This document shows, one piece after another, positions 45,633 through 54,020 of a DNA stretch of 64,000 nucleotides. Made by a program: the position numbers and the translations under genes. The notes below the pieces were generated by a model. The model worked only from the letters and a program-made list of their open reading frames with translations, had not been told where the DNA came from and did not search any database. The stretch lies in contig NZ_CP085345.1 of NCBI RefSeq assembly GCF_020618415.1, positions 1,860,001 through 1,924,000 on the forward strand, in the 5' to 3' direction. This DNA is from Cupriavidus sp. MP-37 (lineage in GTDB: Bacteria; Pseudomonadota; Gammaproteobacteria; Burkholderiales; Burkholderiaceae). Position 1 is the stretch's first letter; the number at the start of each line of letters is the position of its first letter.

Positions 45633-46538
45633 TCAGAGGGATGTGGCGATTTGTTCACGCAGCCAGCGGTGCGCCGGATCGCAATGCACGCGCTCGGGCC
45701 ACAGCATCGACATCTCGTAGCCCGGCACCTCGACCGGCGGCGCCACCGCGCGCAGTGCCGGCACGCCGCGCACCAGCCGCTCGGGCAGCATCGCCACCAG
45801 GTCGGTGCTGGCGAGCGCCGCCGTGACAAAGAGGAAGTGGGGCACCGACAGCACCACGCGCCGCTGCATTCCCGCCTGTGCCAGCGCGTCGTCGGTGACG
45901 CCGTGGAAGCCGCCGCCATCCGGCGACACGATTACGTGCTCGAGCGCGCAGAACTGCGCCAGCGTAGGCCGCCGCTTCAGGCGCGGATGGCCGGCGCGGC
46001 CCACCAGCACATAGCGCTCGGTGAACAGCGCGCGCCGGTGCAGCGCCGGCGGCGAGCCGTCGGTGGTGTGGAAGGCCAGGTCCAGCTCAGCGCGTTCGGC
46101 TTGCCGGGCGATGCGCGTCGGCACCATCTCGACCACGGCCAGGCGCGCGCCGGGCGCGATCTTGCGCAGTCCCTGCAGCGCCGGCAGCACGATGGTCGAT
46201 TCGCCGTAGTCGGTCGCGGCCACGCGCCAGGTATGGGTCGACGTGGCAGGGTCAAACGGTGTGTCGGCAGACACCGCCTGCGACAGAGCGGCCAGCGCTT
46301 CGCGCAACGGCTCGCGCAGCGCTTCCGCCCTGGCGGTGGGGCGCATGCCGCGCGGGCCCGGCACCAGCAGCGGGTCGCCGAAGTGGTCGCGCAGCCGGGC
46401 CAGGTGGACGCTGACCGAGGGCTGCGACAGATGCAGCCGCCGGGCCGCGCGGGTCACGTTGTGCTCCGACAGCAGCACGTCCAGCGTCACCAGCAGGTTC
46501 AGGTCGAGCCGCCTCAGGCTGGCAGTGGAATTAGTCAT
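45633..46538 (-). CDS. LysR-family regulator of the adjacent quinone reductase
   Basis: A 301-residue LysR-type regulator. The helix-turn-helix is in LLSEHNVTRAARRLHLSQPS (about 22-41), followed by the substrate-binding fold. It is divergent from the flavodoxin-fold reductase at 46627. The intergenic inverted repeat fits a LysR operator, so it probably controls both genes. Confidence 0.9.
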   Translation of the reverse strand: MTNSTASLRRLDLNLLVTLDVLLSEHNVTRAARRLHLSQPSVSVHLARLRDHFGDPLLVPGPRGMRPTARAEALREPLREALAALSQAVSADTPFDPATSTHTWRVAATDYGESTIVLPALQGLRKIAPGARLAVVEMVPTRIARQAERAELDLAFHTTDGSPPALHRRALFTERYVLVGRAGHPRLKRRPTLAQFCALEHVIVSPDGGGFHGVTDDALAQAGMQRRVVLSVPHFLFVTAALASTDLVAMLPERLVRGVPALRAVAPPVEVPGYEMSMLWPERVHCDPAHRWLREQIATSL

Positions 46539-46551
46539 GGCAATACCTGGA

Positions 46552-46575
46552 ATATTGGATATTCATTTCCAATAT
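46552..46575. promoter_or_regulatory. Inverted repeat between lysR and the quinone reductase
   Basis: ATATTGGA (46552-46559) and TCCAATAT (46568-46575) form 8-bp arms with an 8-bp spacer. The spot is the centre of the 88-bp divergent region. Confidence 0.75.
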
Positions 46576-46626
46576 ACCGGACGACTGCCTATGCTGGCTT
46601 CACCAAAAACTTGTGAAGCCACCGCC

Positions 46627-47415
46627 ATGAAGGTACTGCTGGTCTATGCCCATCCCGAACCGCGCTCGCTCAATGGCGCCATCCGCGACTTTGCCGTGCA
46701 GCGGCTGCGCGAAGCCAACAACCAGGTCCAGGTGTCGGACCTGTACGCGATGCAATGGAAGCCGCAGCTCGACGCCGCCGACTCCAAGGTTGCACCGGCC
46801 GACACGCCGTTCCACCCCTCGCTGGATTCGAAATACGCGTTCGAAAACGGGCTGCAGAGCGATGACATCGCGCGCGAGCAGGACAAACTGCGCTGGGCCG
46901 ACGCCGTGATCCTGCAGTTCCCGCTGTGGTGGTTCTCGATGCCGGCAATCCTCAAGGGCTGGGTCGAGCGCGTCTACGCCTATGGCTTTGCCTACGGCGT
47001 CGGCGAGCATTCGGACCAGCGCTGGGGCGACCGCTATGGCGAAGGCACGCTGGCCGGCAAGCGCGCGATGCTGATCGTCACCGCCGGCGGCTGGGAATCG
47101 CACTACAGCGCGCGCGGCATCAACGGCCCAATCGACGACATCCTGTTCCCGATCCACCACGGCATCCTGCACTACCCGGGGTTCGACGTATTGCCGCCGT
47201 ACCTGGTGTACCGGACCGGCAAGGTCGATGCGGTGCGCTTTGCGCAGATCCGCGAGGAGCTGGGCGAGCGGCTGGATGCGCTCGGGACGACCGCACCGAT
47301 TCCGTTCCGGCGGCAGAACGGCGGGGACTACCTGATCCCGCAACTCACGCTGCGCGAAGCGGTGGCGCCGCAAACCGTGGGATTCGCGGCGCATGTGGAT
47401 GGCGGGCGGTCCTGA
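46627..47415 (+). CDS. NAD(P)H dehydrogenase (quinone), flavodoxin-fold
   Basis: A 262-residue FMN/FAD protein of the NQO1/KefF type. VLLVYAHPEPRSLNGAI is the flavin-phosphate loop and FPLWWFSMPAILKGWVERV is the family signature. It reduces quinones by two electrons and avoids radical formation. The C-terminal 60 residues are longer than in KefF. It is divergent from its likely LysR regulator. Confidence 0.9.
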   Translation: MKVLLVYAHPEPRSLNGAIRDFAVQRLREANNQVQVSDLYAMQWKPQLDAADSKVAPADTPFHPSLDSKYAFENGLQSDDIAREQDKLRWADAVILQFPLWWFSMPAILKGWVERVYAYGFAYGVGEHSDQRWGDRYGEGTLAGKRAMLIVTAGGWESHYSARGINGPIDDILFPIHHGILHYPGFDVLPPYLVYRTGKVDAVRFAQIREELGERLDALGTTAPIPFRRQNGGDYLIPQLTLREAVAPQTVGFAAHVDGGRS

Positions 47416-47433
47416 GCGCGCCCGGGGCAAGCA

Positions 47434-48414
47434 CTATTCGGCCCGGATATCCGCCCGCGCCGCCACCGCCCGCATCTCCGGCAATTCCTTCTCCACCCGC
47501 GCCTTGACCGCGGCTCCATTCCCATAAGCCGGCGTCAACGCCAGCTCGACCATGCGCGCCTTCGTGGCCGGCGCATTGGCGACGTCGGCCAGCGCCTTCT
47601 CCAGCTTCTGCTGCACGGGAGCGGGCAGGCCCGCGGGCGCCATCAGCGCGAACCAGGTGCCCATCTGGAAGCCGGGGTAGCCGCTTTCGGCGACGGTCGG
47701 CACCTGCGGCAGCGCCGGCAGGCGCTGCGGCGACAGCACCGCCACCGGCCGGATCTTGCCGCCCTTGATCAGCGGCAGCGTTGCCACCACGGTATCGACG
47801 GCCACCGGCACCTGCCCGCCCGCCAGCGCGGTCAGGCTGGGGGCGCTGCCGTTGAACGGCACGTGCACCATGCGGATGCCGGTGGCGGTCTTGAGCATCT
47901 CCGCGCCGAAATGGACCGACGAGCCGGCGCCGAACGAGGCGTAGGAGAACTTGTCGGGGTTCGCCTTCGCTTGCGTCACCAGATCCTTGAGCGAGGCGAT
48001 CTGCGTGTCGGGGTTGGCCACCAGCACCAGGCTCATGTCGGCGACCAGGCCCAGCGGGGTGAAGCTCTTGATGGGGTCGTAGCCCAGGTGCTGGCGGATC
48101 GCGGGGTTCAGCGTCAGCGTGGTGCTGGCCGCCAGCAGCAGCGTGTAGCCGTCGGGCGCGGCCTTGGCCACCTGGGTGGCGCCGATCACGGTGCTGGCGC
48201 CGGGCTTGTTCTCGACCACCACCGACTGGCCCAGCTTTTCGCTCAGGCCCACCGCCAGCAGGCGGCCGAGCACGTCGGTGGCGCCGCCCGCGGCGAACGG
48301 TACCACCAGCCGCAGCGGGCGCTCCGGCCACGTTTGCGCCCGGGCGGCGGGCGCGGTGGACAGCGCGGCCAAGGCGGCGCAGGCAAGAAACAGCTTGGTG
48401 GGCATTGCAGTCAT
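47434..48414 (-). CDS. Bug-family (TctC) tripartite tricarboxylate receptor
   Basis: A 326-residue periplasmic substrate-binding protein. Signal peptide 1-27 (ends ARA), then WPERPLRLVVPFAAGGATD, the Bug family's opening, and NKPGASTVIGATQVAKAAPD. Bugs bind carboxylates or amides and hand them to TctAB carriers or act as sensors; no tctA/tctB is nearby. GGAG before ATG 48414 decides the start over 48405. It follows the amidase on the same strand, so an amide may be its ligand. Confidence 0.9.
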   Translation of the reverse strand: MTAMPTKLFLACAALAALSTAPAARAQTWPERPLRLVVPFAAGGATDVLGRLLAVGLSEKLGQSVVVENKPGASTVIGATQVAKAAPDGYTLLLAASTTLTLNPAIRQHLGYDPIKSFTPLGLVADMSLVLVANPDTQIASLKDLVTQAKANPDKFSYASFGAGSSVHFGAEMLKTATGIRMVHVPFNGSAPSLTALAGGQVPVAVDTVVATLPLIKGGKIRPVAVLSPQRLPALPQVPTVAESGYPGFQMGTWFALMAPAGLPAPVQQKLEKALADVANAPATKARMVELALTPAYGNGAAVKARVEKELPEMRAVAARADIRAE

Positions 48415-48475
48415 CGTTGGCACTCCGGCGGCAGTGGTAGGAATGGGAGCAATCGGTATCGATGCGCAGCCGGAC

Positions 48476-49966
48476 TCAGCCCAGCCACGGGCTGCGCACG
48501 CGCGAGAAGCCGCCGGCCTGGTCGTAGGCGTGGCCAAGCTGCAGCACCGCGGCGTCGGCCTGCGCCGGGCCGATGATCTGGAGGCCGGCGGGCAGTCCCT
48601 GCGGGCCGAAGCCGGCGGGCGCGGCCAGCGCCGGCAGCCCGGCCATGGTGGCCGGCACCACCGCCTGCATCCAGCGGTGATAGGTGTCCATGTCGCGGCC
48701 GTCGATGGCGTGCGGCCAGTCCCAGCCGGCATCGAAGGGGAACACCTGCGCGGCCGGCAGCACCAGATAGTCGAAGCGCTCGAACAGCGCCCGCAGCGCC
48801 TGGTACCACGCGCTGCGTTCGGCCATGGCCTCGTACACGCGCGTGCCCGGCAGCGCCAGGCCGCGTTCGATTTCCCAGACCGCTTCCGGCTTGAGCAGCG
48901 CGCGCCTGGCCGGGTCGTGGTACAGCGCCGCATTGGCCCCCGCCACCGAGAAGCTGCGCAGGTCGATCCAGGCGCGCCACAGGCGTTCCAGGTCGAATTC
49001 CGGCAGTGCCGCGTCGATGGTGCAGCCCAGCGTACGCAGGTGCGCGAGCGCCTGCACGCAGGTGTCGAGCAGGCCCGCTTCGGTGGGCAGGTGCCCGCCC
49101 AGGTCGCCGAGCCAGCCGATGCGCACGCCGGTCCAGTCGCGTTCGGGCGGCAGCGCAAAGCTGCCGGGCGCCTCGCCGCGGCGCGTCAGCGGCAGGCGCG
49201 CATCGAAGCCGGCTTGCACCGACAGCAGCAAGGCCAGGTCCGGCACGTTGCGCGCCATCGGCCCGGCCACGCTGAACTGCTGGAAGAACACTTCGTCGCC
49301 CGGGCCGTGCGGCACGCAGCCGACCGAGGTGCGCAGCCCATAGACATGGTTGAACGCCGCGGGCGTGCGCAGCGACCCCATCATGTCCGAGCCGTCGGCC
49401 ACCGGCAGCATGTGCAGCGCCACCGCCACCGCGGCGCCGCCGCTGCTGCCGCCGGCGGAGCGGGCCGGATCGAAGGCGTTGCGGGTGGTGCCGTAAACCG
49501 GGTTGTAGGTGTGGCCGCCGAGGCCGAATTCGGGCGAGTTGGTGCGCCCGACGAAGATTGCGCCGCCGGCGCGCATGCGCTCGAAGATCACGGCATCGGT
49601 GTCGCTGACCTGGCCGGCGAAGATCGGCGAGCCCTTGGTGGTGACCATGCCCGCGGCCGGGCTGATGTCCTTGGGGGCCTGCGGGAACCCGTGCAGCGGG
49701 CCGCGGCTGGCGCCGCGCGCCAGTTCGTCGTCGCGTGCGCGCGCCTGCCGGCGCAGCGTGTCGCGGTCCACCGCGGCGACGATGGCATTGACGCGCGGGT
49801 TGTGGCGGTCGATCTGGCCGAGGAAGGCGTCGAGCACTTCCACGCACGAGACGTCCCGGGCATGGATGGCGCGCGACAGCGCGACGGCATCGAGGTCGGT
49901 GATCGGGTCGGTGATGAGATCGGTGAGCGGATCGGACAGAGGAGCAGGGGTCTGGGCGGTCGCCAT
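48476..49966 (-). CDS. Amidase signature enzyme
   Basis: A 496-residue amidase. The Ser-cisSer-Lys triad appears as Lys in FPQAPKDIS, Ser in GSDMMGSLRTPAA and the Ser of ARSAGGSSGGAA. The loop reads GSDMMGS where most have GSDxGGS. The ATG at 49966 follows GGAGACATC. Its substrate is unknown. It shares a direction with the Bug receptor and is divergent from a LysR gene, the usual layout of catabolic amidase operons in Burkholderiales. Confidence 0.92.
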   Translation of the reverse strand: MATAQTPAPLSDPLTDLITDPITDLDAVALSRAIHARDVSCVEVLDAFLGQIDRHNPRVNAIVAAVDRDTLRRQARARDDELARGASRGPLHGFPQAPKDISPAAGMVTTKGSPIFAGQVSDTDAVIFERMRAGGAIFVGRTNSPEFGLGGHTYNPVYGTTRNAFDPARSAGGSSGGAAVAVALHMLPVADGSDMMGSLRTPAAFNHVYGLRTSVGCVPHGPGDEVFFQQFSVAGPMARNVPDLALLLSVQAGFDARLPLTRRGEAPGSFALPPERDWTGVRIGWLGDLGGHLPTEAGLLDTCVQALAHLRTLGCTIDAALPEFDLERLWRAWIDLRSFSVAGANAALYHDPARRALLKPEAVWEIERGLALPGTRVYEAMAERSAWYQALRALFERFDYLVLPAAQVFPFDAGWDWPHAIDGRDMDTYHRWMQAVVPATMAGLPALAAPAGFGPQGLPAGLQIIGPAQADAAVLQLGHAYDQAGGFSRVRSPWLG

Positions 49967-50048
49967 GGCGAGATGTCTCCGGTGGTGTCGGGAAACAGCA
50001 TACGGGCGGTGAAGGGTTTCCGGCAATCGACGATTTTTTCAAATATCC

Positions 50049-50063
50049 TTGCGTAAAACGCAA
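50049..50063. promoter_or_regulatory. LysR-type T-N11-A box
   Basis: TTGCGTAAAACGCAA is a perfect inverted repeat with the T-N11-A pattern. It lies between the divergent amidase and LysR genes, 24 bp before the LysR start. Confidence 0.75.
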
Positions 50064-50086
50064 ACCAGGCCGGAGCCCCCAGATCC

Positions 50087-51004
50087 ATGTTGTCGCATCG
50101 CCTGCAGGACACCTCGCTGCGCTATTTCCTGGAAGTGGTCCGCAGCGGCTCGCTGACCGAGGCGGCGCAGCGGCTCAATGTGACGGTGTCGGCGGTGAGC
50201 CGGCAGGTCGCCGCGCTCGAGGCCCTGCTGGGCGTGCCGTTGTTCGACCGCCGCCCGCGCGGCATGGTGGCGAGCGCCGCCGGCGAGCTGCTGGCGGCCT
50301 ACGCGCTGCGCGGCGCGCTGGAAGCGGATCGCGTGGTGTCCGAGATCGCCGCGCTGCAGGGCCTGCGCCGCGGCCGGGTGCGGGTGGCCAGTTCCGCCGG
50401 GTTTGCGATCGAGTTCCTGCCGCGCATCATCGCCGAGTTCCGCCAGCGCTATCCGGGCCTGCAGTTCCACGTGCGCGTGGCGCCGCCGGCCGAGGTCACC
50501 GGCATCGTGCTGCATGGCGACGCGGATATCGGCATCACCTACAGCCGCGCCGCCGAACAGGGCATCCGCATTGCGCACCGGCAGGCGGCGCCGGTGATCG
50601 CCATCATGCGCCCCGACCATCCGCTGGCGCGCTTCCGCAGCGTTACGCTGGCGCAGATGCAGCCGTATCCGCTGGCGCTGCCCGAGGGCGACAACACCGT
50701 GCGCCAGTTGTTCGACCTGGCCTGCGGCGAGCGTGGCATGGTGTTCGAGCCGGTGCTGGTGACCAACCACTTCGAGACCCTGACCAGCTTTGTGCTGCAC
50801 GGCGGCGGCCTGTCGATCTCGGGCGCCGTGACCGTGGGCGACCGCTTGCGCCGCGGCGAGCTGCATGCCGCGACCATCCGCGAACGCGGCATGCGCGGCC
50901 GTGCGATCGAACTGCAGACGCTGGCGGGCCGCACCCTGCCCGAGGGCGTGCGCGCCTTCCTGGGCTTTGTCCGCGACAAGCTGGCGGCCGAGGCCGCGGC
51001 CTAG
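50087..51004 (+). CDS. LysR-family regulator divergent from amidase
   Basis: A 305-residue LysR-type regulator (FLEVVRSGSLTEAAQRLNVT with the helix-turn-helix, then a substrate-binding fold beginning near GRVRVASSAGFAIEFLP). Its neighbours suggest control of the amidase/Bug operon. Its TAG stop overlaps the xthA stop on the other strand. Confidence 0.9.
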   Translation: MLSHRLQDTSLRYFLEVVRSGSLTEAAQRLNVTVSAVSRQVAALEALLGVPLFDRRPRGMVASAAGELLAAYALRGALEADRVVSEIAALQGLRRGRVRVASSAGFAIEFLPRIIAEFRQRYPGLQFHVRVAPPAEVTGIVLHGDADIGITYSRAAEQGIRIAHRQAAPVIAIMRPDHPLARFRSVTLAQMQPYPLALPEGDNTVRQLFDLACGERGMVFEPVLVTNHFETLTSFVLHGGGLSISGAVTVGDRLRRGELHAATIRERGMRGRAIELQTLAGRTLPEGVRAFLGFVRDKLAAEAAA

Positions 51005-51813
51005 CCCGCGCGCTTGCGCCGCGCCGGCGGGCCCAGCAATACCCACGCCGGCGCGTGGTCGCTGGGATGGTCCTCGCCGCGCACCCAGCGGTCGACGCCG
51101 GCGTCGCGCAGCCGCGGCGCCAGCTCGGCGCTCAGCAGCAGGTGGTCGATGCGCAGGCCGGAGTTGGTCTGCCAGTGCCGGCGGAAGTAATCCCAGAAGG
51201 TGTAGATGGGCGCATCGGGATGGCGCTGGCGCAGCGCATCGGTCCAGCCCTGCGCCAGCAGGCGCGCGTACGCCTCGCGGCTTTCCGGCTGCAGCAGCGC
51301 ATCCTTGCGCCACGAGCGCGGGTTGTAGATGTCCTGGTCGGTCGGCACCACGTTGTAGTCACCGGCCAGCACCACCGGGTGGCCGCTGTCGAACAGTTCC
51401 TGCGCGTGTGCGATCAGCCGTTCGAACCACGCCAGCTTGTAGTCGAACTTGGGCCCCGGCTGCGGGTTGCCGTTGGGCAGGTAGAGGCAGCCGATCACCA
51501 TGCCCGCGACCGCCGCTTCCAGATAGCGGCTGTGGCTGTCGTCGGGGTCGCCGGGCAGGCCGCGGCGCACTTCCACCGGCTCCGCGCCGCGTGCCAGGAT
51601 CGCGACGCCGTTCCAGGACTTCTGGCCATGCCAGATCGCGCCATAGCCGGCGTCATGGATCTCGCGCACCGGAAAGGTCTCGTCGGCGGTCTTCAGTTCC
51701 TGCAGGCAGACGATGTCGGGGGCTTCGCGCGCGAGCCAGTGGCACAGCGCGCCCACGCGGCTGCGGATGCCATTGATGTTGAAGGTGGCGATCTTCAGTG
51801 AGGACGCGGGCAT
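51001..51813 (-). CDS. xthA: Exodeoxyribonuclease III
   Basis: A 270-residue ExoIII-family AP endonuclease/3'-exonuclease used in base excision repair. Motifs are KIATFNINGIRSRV, IVCLQELKT (metal-binding Glu), GDYNVVPTDQDIYNP (Asp, Asn) and EDHPSDHAP (catalytic His). The ATG at 51813 is chosen; the longer reading is Arg-rich and unlike the family. It adds to the DNA-repair content of the window but is far from ku/ligD. Confidence 0.93.
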   Translation of the reverse strand: MPASSLKIATFNINGIRSRVGALCHWLAREAPDIVCLQELKTADETFPVREIHDAGYGAIWHGQKSWNGVAILARGAEPVEVRRGLPGDPDDSHSRYLEAAVAGMVIGCLYLPNGNPQPGPKFDYKLAWFERLIAHAQELFDSGHPVVLAGDYNVVPTDQDIYNPRSWRKDALLQPESREAYARLLAQGWTDALRQRHPDAPIYTFWDYFRRHWQTNSGLRIDHLLLSAELAPRLRDAGVDRWVRGEDHPSDHAPAWVLLGPPARRKRAG

Positions 51814-51839
51814 GCGGCGCGGGCGATGACGAGGTCGAC

Positions 51840-51868
51840 AAAAAAGCCGGCGGAACATTCCGCCGGCT
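51840..51868 (-). terminator. Terminator of the disordered BON gene, copy 2
   Basis: On the minus strand a 10-bp GC-rich stem (51858-51867 with 51846-51855) is followed by six Ts. It lies 9 bp after the BON stop and ahead of xthA. Confidence 0.88.
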
Positions 51869-51876
51869 ACTGGCCT

Positions 51877-52980
51877 TTATGCGCGCCAGGTGCTGCCGGT
51901 GGTGGCGCTGCCGCTCGTGGTGGCGGCTGTGCTGCCCGAACTGCCCGCGCTTGCGGAGCTTGCCGAGCTGCCTGTGCTGCGGGCGCCGCCGGACAATTCG
52001 CCGGGGCGGTCGCTGTCGCGACGCACGCGGATGTCGTTGTTGACGTCCTTGACGCCGTAGGTGCCGTCGGCCATGTCCTCGATGTAGTACTTCTGGCCGC
52101 GGTCACGCACGGTGCCGGTCAGCGATACCACGCCGTCGTTGACCTCGACGCTGACATCGCTGACGTCCACGCCACGCGCATAGCTGAGCCGCTCGCAGAT
52201 CTGGTCGCGGATGCGCTCGTCGCTGCGCTGGTAGCCGCGCGGTCCGGCGCGCCGTTCGCGCTCGTCCGGCGTGCCGAACCAGTCGCCGACCACTTCGCCG
52301 ATGCGGCGGCCCAGGTTATAGAGCATGCCGTGCTCGCCGTCGTCGTCGCGCTCGTCATGGCGCCGGTCATCGGTCTCCCAGCCGCGCCGCTCCGCGTATT
52401 GGCGGTATCCGGGGCTGTGCTGCGCCGCGTAGCGGCGCGCTTCGTCTTCGTCGTCGTCTGCTTCCGTCCAGTAGCGGGTGTCGCTGCGCAGGTCGCTGAA
52501 GTAGCGCTCGCGGCCTTCGTCGCGGGATGATCCGCGCCCCGCATAGCGCTCGCGTCCTTCATAGCGCTCGCGCCCCTGATAACGCTCGCGGCCCTGATAA
52601 CGCTCGCGCGGCTCGCGGGCGCGTTCGGCACTCTGGCGCCATTGCTGTTCCGCGTATTCGTCGTCGCGTTGCCAGGCCTGCGGGTCGCGCCATTCGCCGG
52701 CGCGTTCCCAGCCGTAGCCGCCGTTCAGGCCATAGCGCAGGTCGCTGCCGTAGCGCCCTTCGCGGGGATAGTCCGGGTAGCGGCCGGCGCCGTATTGCTC
52801 GTTGAATTCCCGGGCCGGGCGGGCGGGGCCGCCGTAGCTGGTCTGGCCCGGCGTCATTTGCTGGCGTCGGCGCTGCGCTTGCCAGCGGTCCCGTTCCGAT
52901 TCCGGCTGCCAGTCATCGTCGTCCCATGCCTGGCGCTCGCGCTGGTCGCGCGCCTCACGCTCATCGTAGTAGTAGCCCAT
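51877..52980 (-). CDS. BON-domain protein with long Arg/Tyr/Glu-rich disordered arm, copy 2
   Basis: A 367-residue protein of the same layout as 21811-23031. Residues 1-255 are charged and Tyr-rich with four RERYxG repeats; the BON domain is at about 260-340 (GYQRSDERIRDQICERLSY, VSVEVNDGVVSLTGTVRDR, YGVKDVNNDIRVRRD); a Ser/Thr/Ala tail ends it. The link GxRGYQRSDER just before BON is shared by both copies. No signal peptide is visible. AGGAAA precedes ATG 52980. Confidence 0.82.
   Translation of the reverse strand: MGYYYDEREARDQRERQAWDDDDWQPESERDRWQAQRRRQQMTPGQTSYGGPARPAREFNEQYGAGRYPDYPREGRYGSDLRYGLNGGYGWERAGEWRDPQAWQRDDEYAEQQWRQSAERAREPRERYQGRERYQGRERYEGRERYAGRGSSRDEGRERYFSDLRSDTRYWTEADDDEDEARRYAAQHSPGYRQYAERRGWETDDRRHDERDDDGEHGMLYNLGRRIGEVVGDWFGTPDERERRAGPRGYQRSDERIRDQICERLSYARGVDVSDVSVEVNDGVVSLTGTVRDRGQKYYIEDMADGTYGVKDVNNDIRVRRDSDRPGELSGGARSTGSSASSASAGSSGSTAATTSGSATTGSTWRA
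52542..52613. repeat. Four 18-bp tandem repeats inside the BON gene
   Basis: In-frame units of 18 bp encode RERYxG four times with x = Gln, Gln, Glu, Ala. Unit number could vary between strains without a frameshift. Confidence 0.85.
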
Positions 52981-53273
52981 GCTGATTTCCTGACAGGTAA
53001 AACGCCATGTGCGGAAACCGGCGCAAAGACGCGCCGGCACCGCGGGCGGATACCCGGCAAGGGGCAAGATTCGTACCGTGCGGCCGACAGCCCCGCGGGC
53101 CCAGACTGGTGGGAACGATGCGGACGCGGGTCCGTGCAACCGTTTCAGAGCGTGTAAGGGATGCAGCCTGGGCTGCCGGATGTGGCGTGGCCCGCACGCA
53201 GCGGTGCAGGCGAAGGGGTGGCTGGCGCGCGGCGGCTGATCCATGCCAGCCGCCGGTTCCGCTCAGGGCCAGC

Positions 53274-53876
53274 TTACTTCTTGCTGGTCTTGGTCGACCT
53301 GGACTTGGTGCTGGTGGCGGCCTTCGACGGGGCCGCCGTGCTGGTGGCGGCCGCGCTGGCCGGCGCCGCTTCGATCTTCGACTTGGCGAAGGCGAAATAG
53401 CATTCCTTGTTGCTGCTGTTGTACGACTCGGAATCGCTGGTCGCCAGCACGCCGGTCACGTTGATCTTGTCCCCGGTCTGCAGGTTGCTGATCTTTTTCT
53501 GGTTGACCAGCATCGCATCGCGCATCAGCGCCTTGCCGGTGCACTGCGGATTGACCGAATCCTTGAAGTAGACCGCGATGGTGTCGTTGGTGATGCTCAG
53601 GCCGTCGACCTTGGTGATGCGCGAGACCGTGCCAGACACCAGGATGGCCTGGGCGTCCCACTTTTTCTTCGCCGTGATTTCGTTCTTCTTCCAGTCGGCC
53701 CAGATGTCGCCCAGCGAAGCCGGCTTGGGGTCGGCCAGCATGCGGAAGTCGCCGCTGAGCACGTCGCCGGTGCCATCGAGCACGCCGCTGATGGAGGACA
53801 TGGCGCCATCCATCGATTCACAACCGGCCAGCAACCCGGCCAGGACCAGCCCTGCCATCAGTTTTCCCGTCTGCAT
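53274..53876 (-). CDS. Lipoprotein with OB-fold (tRNA_anti-like) domain
   Basis: A 200-residue lipoprotein. The signal LMAGLVLAGLLAGC gives a lipobox with Cys19. An OB-fold part (about 60-165; AQAILVSGTVSRITKVDG, INVTGVLATSDSESYN) matches the tRNA_anti-like group, which is envelope-located and not known to bind RNA. A Lys/Ser/Thr/Ala-rich tail ends it. There is only a weak ribosome site before ATG 53876. Confidence 0.78.
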   Translation of the reverse strand: MQTGKLMAGLVLAGLLAGCESMDGAMSSISGVLDGTGDVLSGDFRMLADPKPASLGDIWADWKKNEITAKKKWDAQAILVSGTVSRITKVDGLSITNDTIAVYFKDSVNPQCTGKALMRDAMLVNQKKISNLQTGDKINVTGVLATSDSESYNSSNKECYFAFAKSKIEAAPASAAATSTAAPSKAATSTKSRSTKTSKK

Positions 53877-54020
53877 TTTGCTTCTTCTCCAGGTCCGCCA
53901 GCTCTATCGGCTGACGCCGGGGCATTGTATGCGTACATCTTGCAAAATCCAACAGAACTGCCAAAAGCGCTGCAACGGTCGACAAGTGCGGGCGGATATC
54001 CCCCGAACGGGGCTGGTGGG

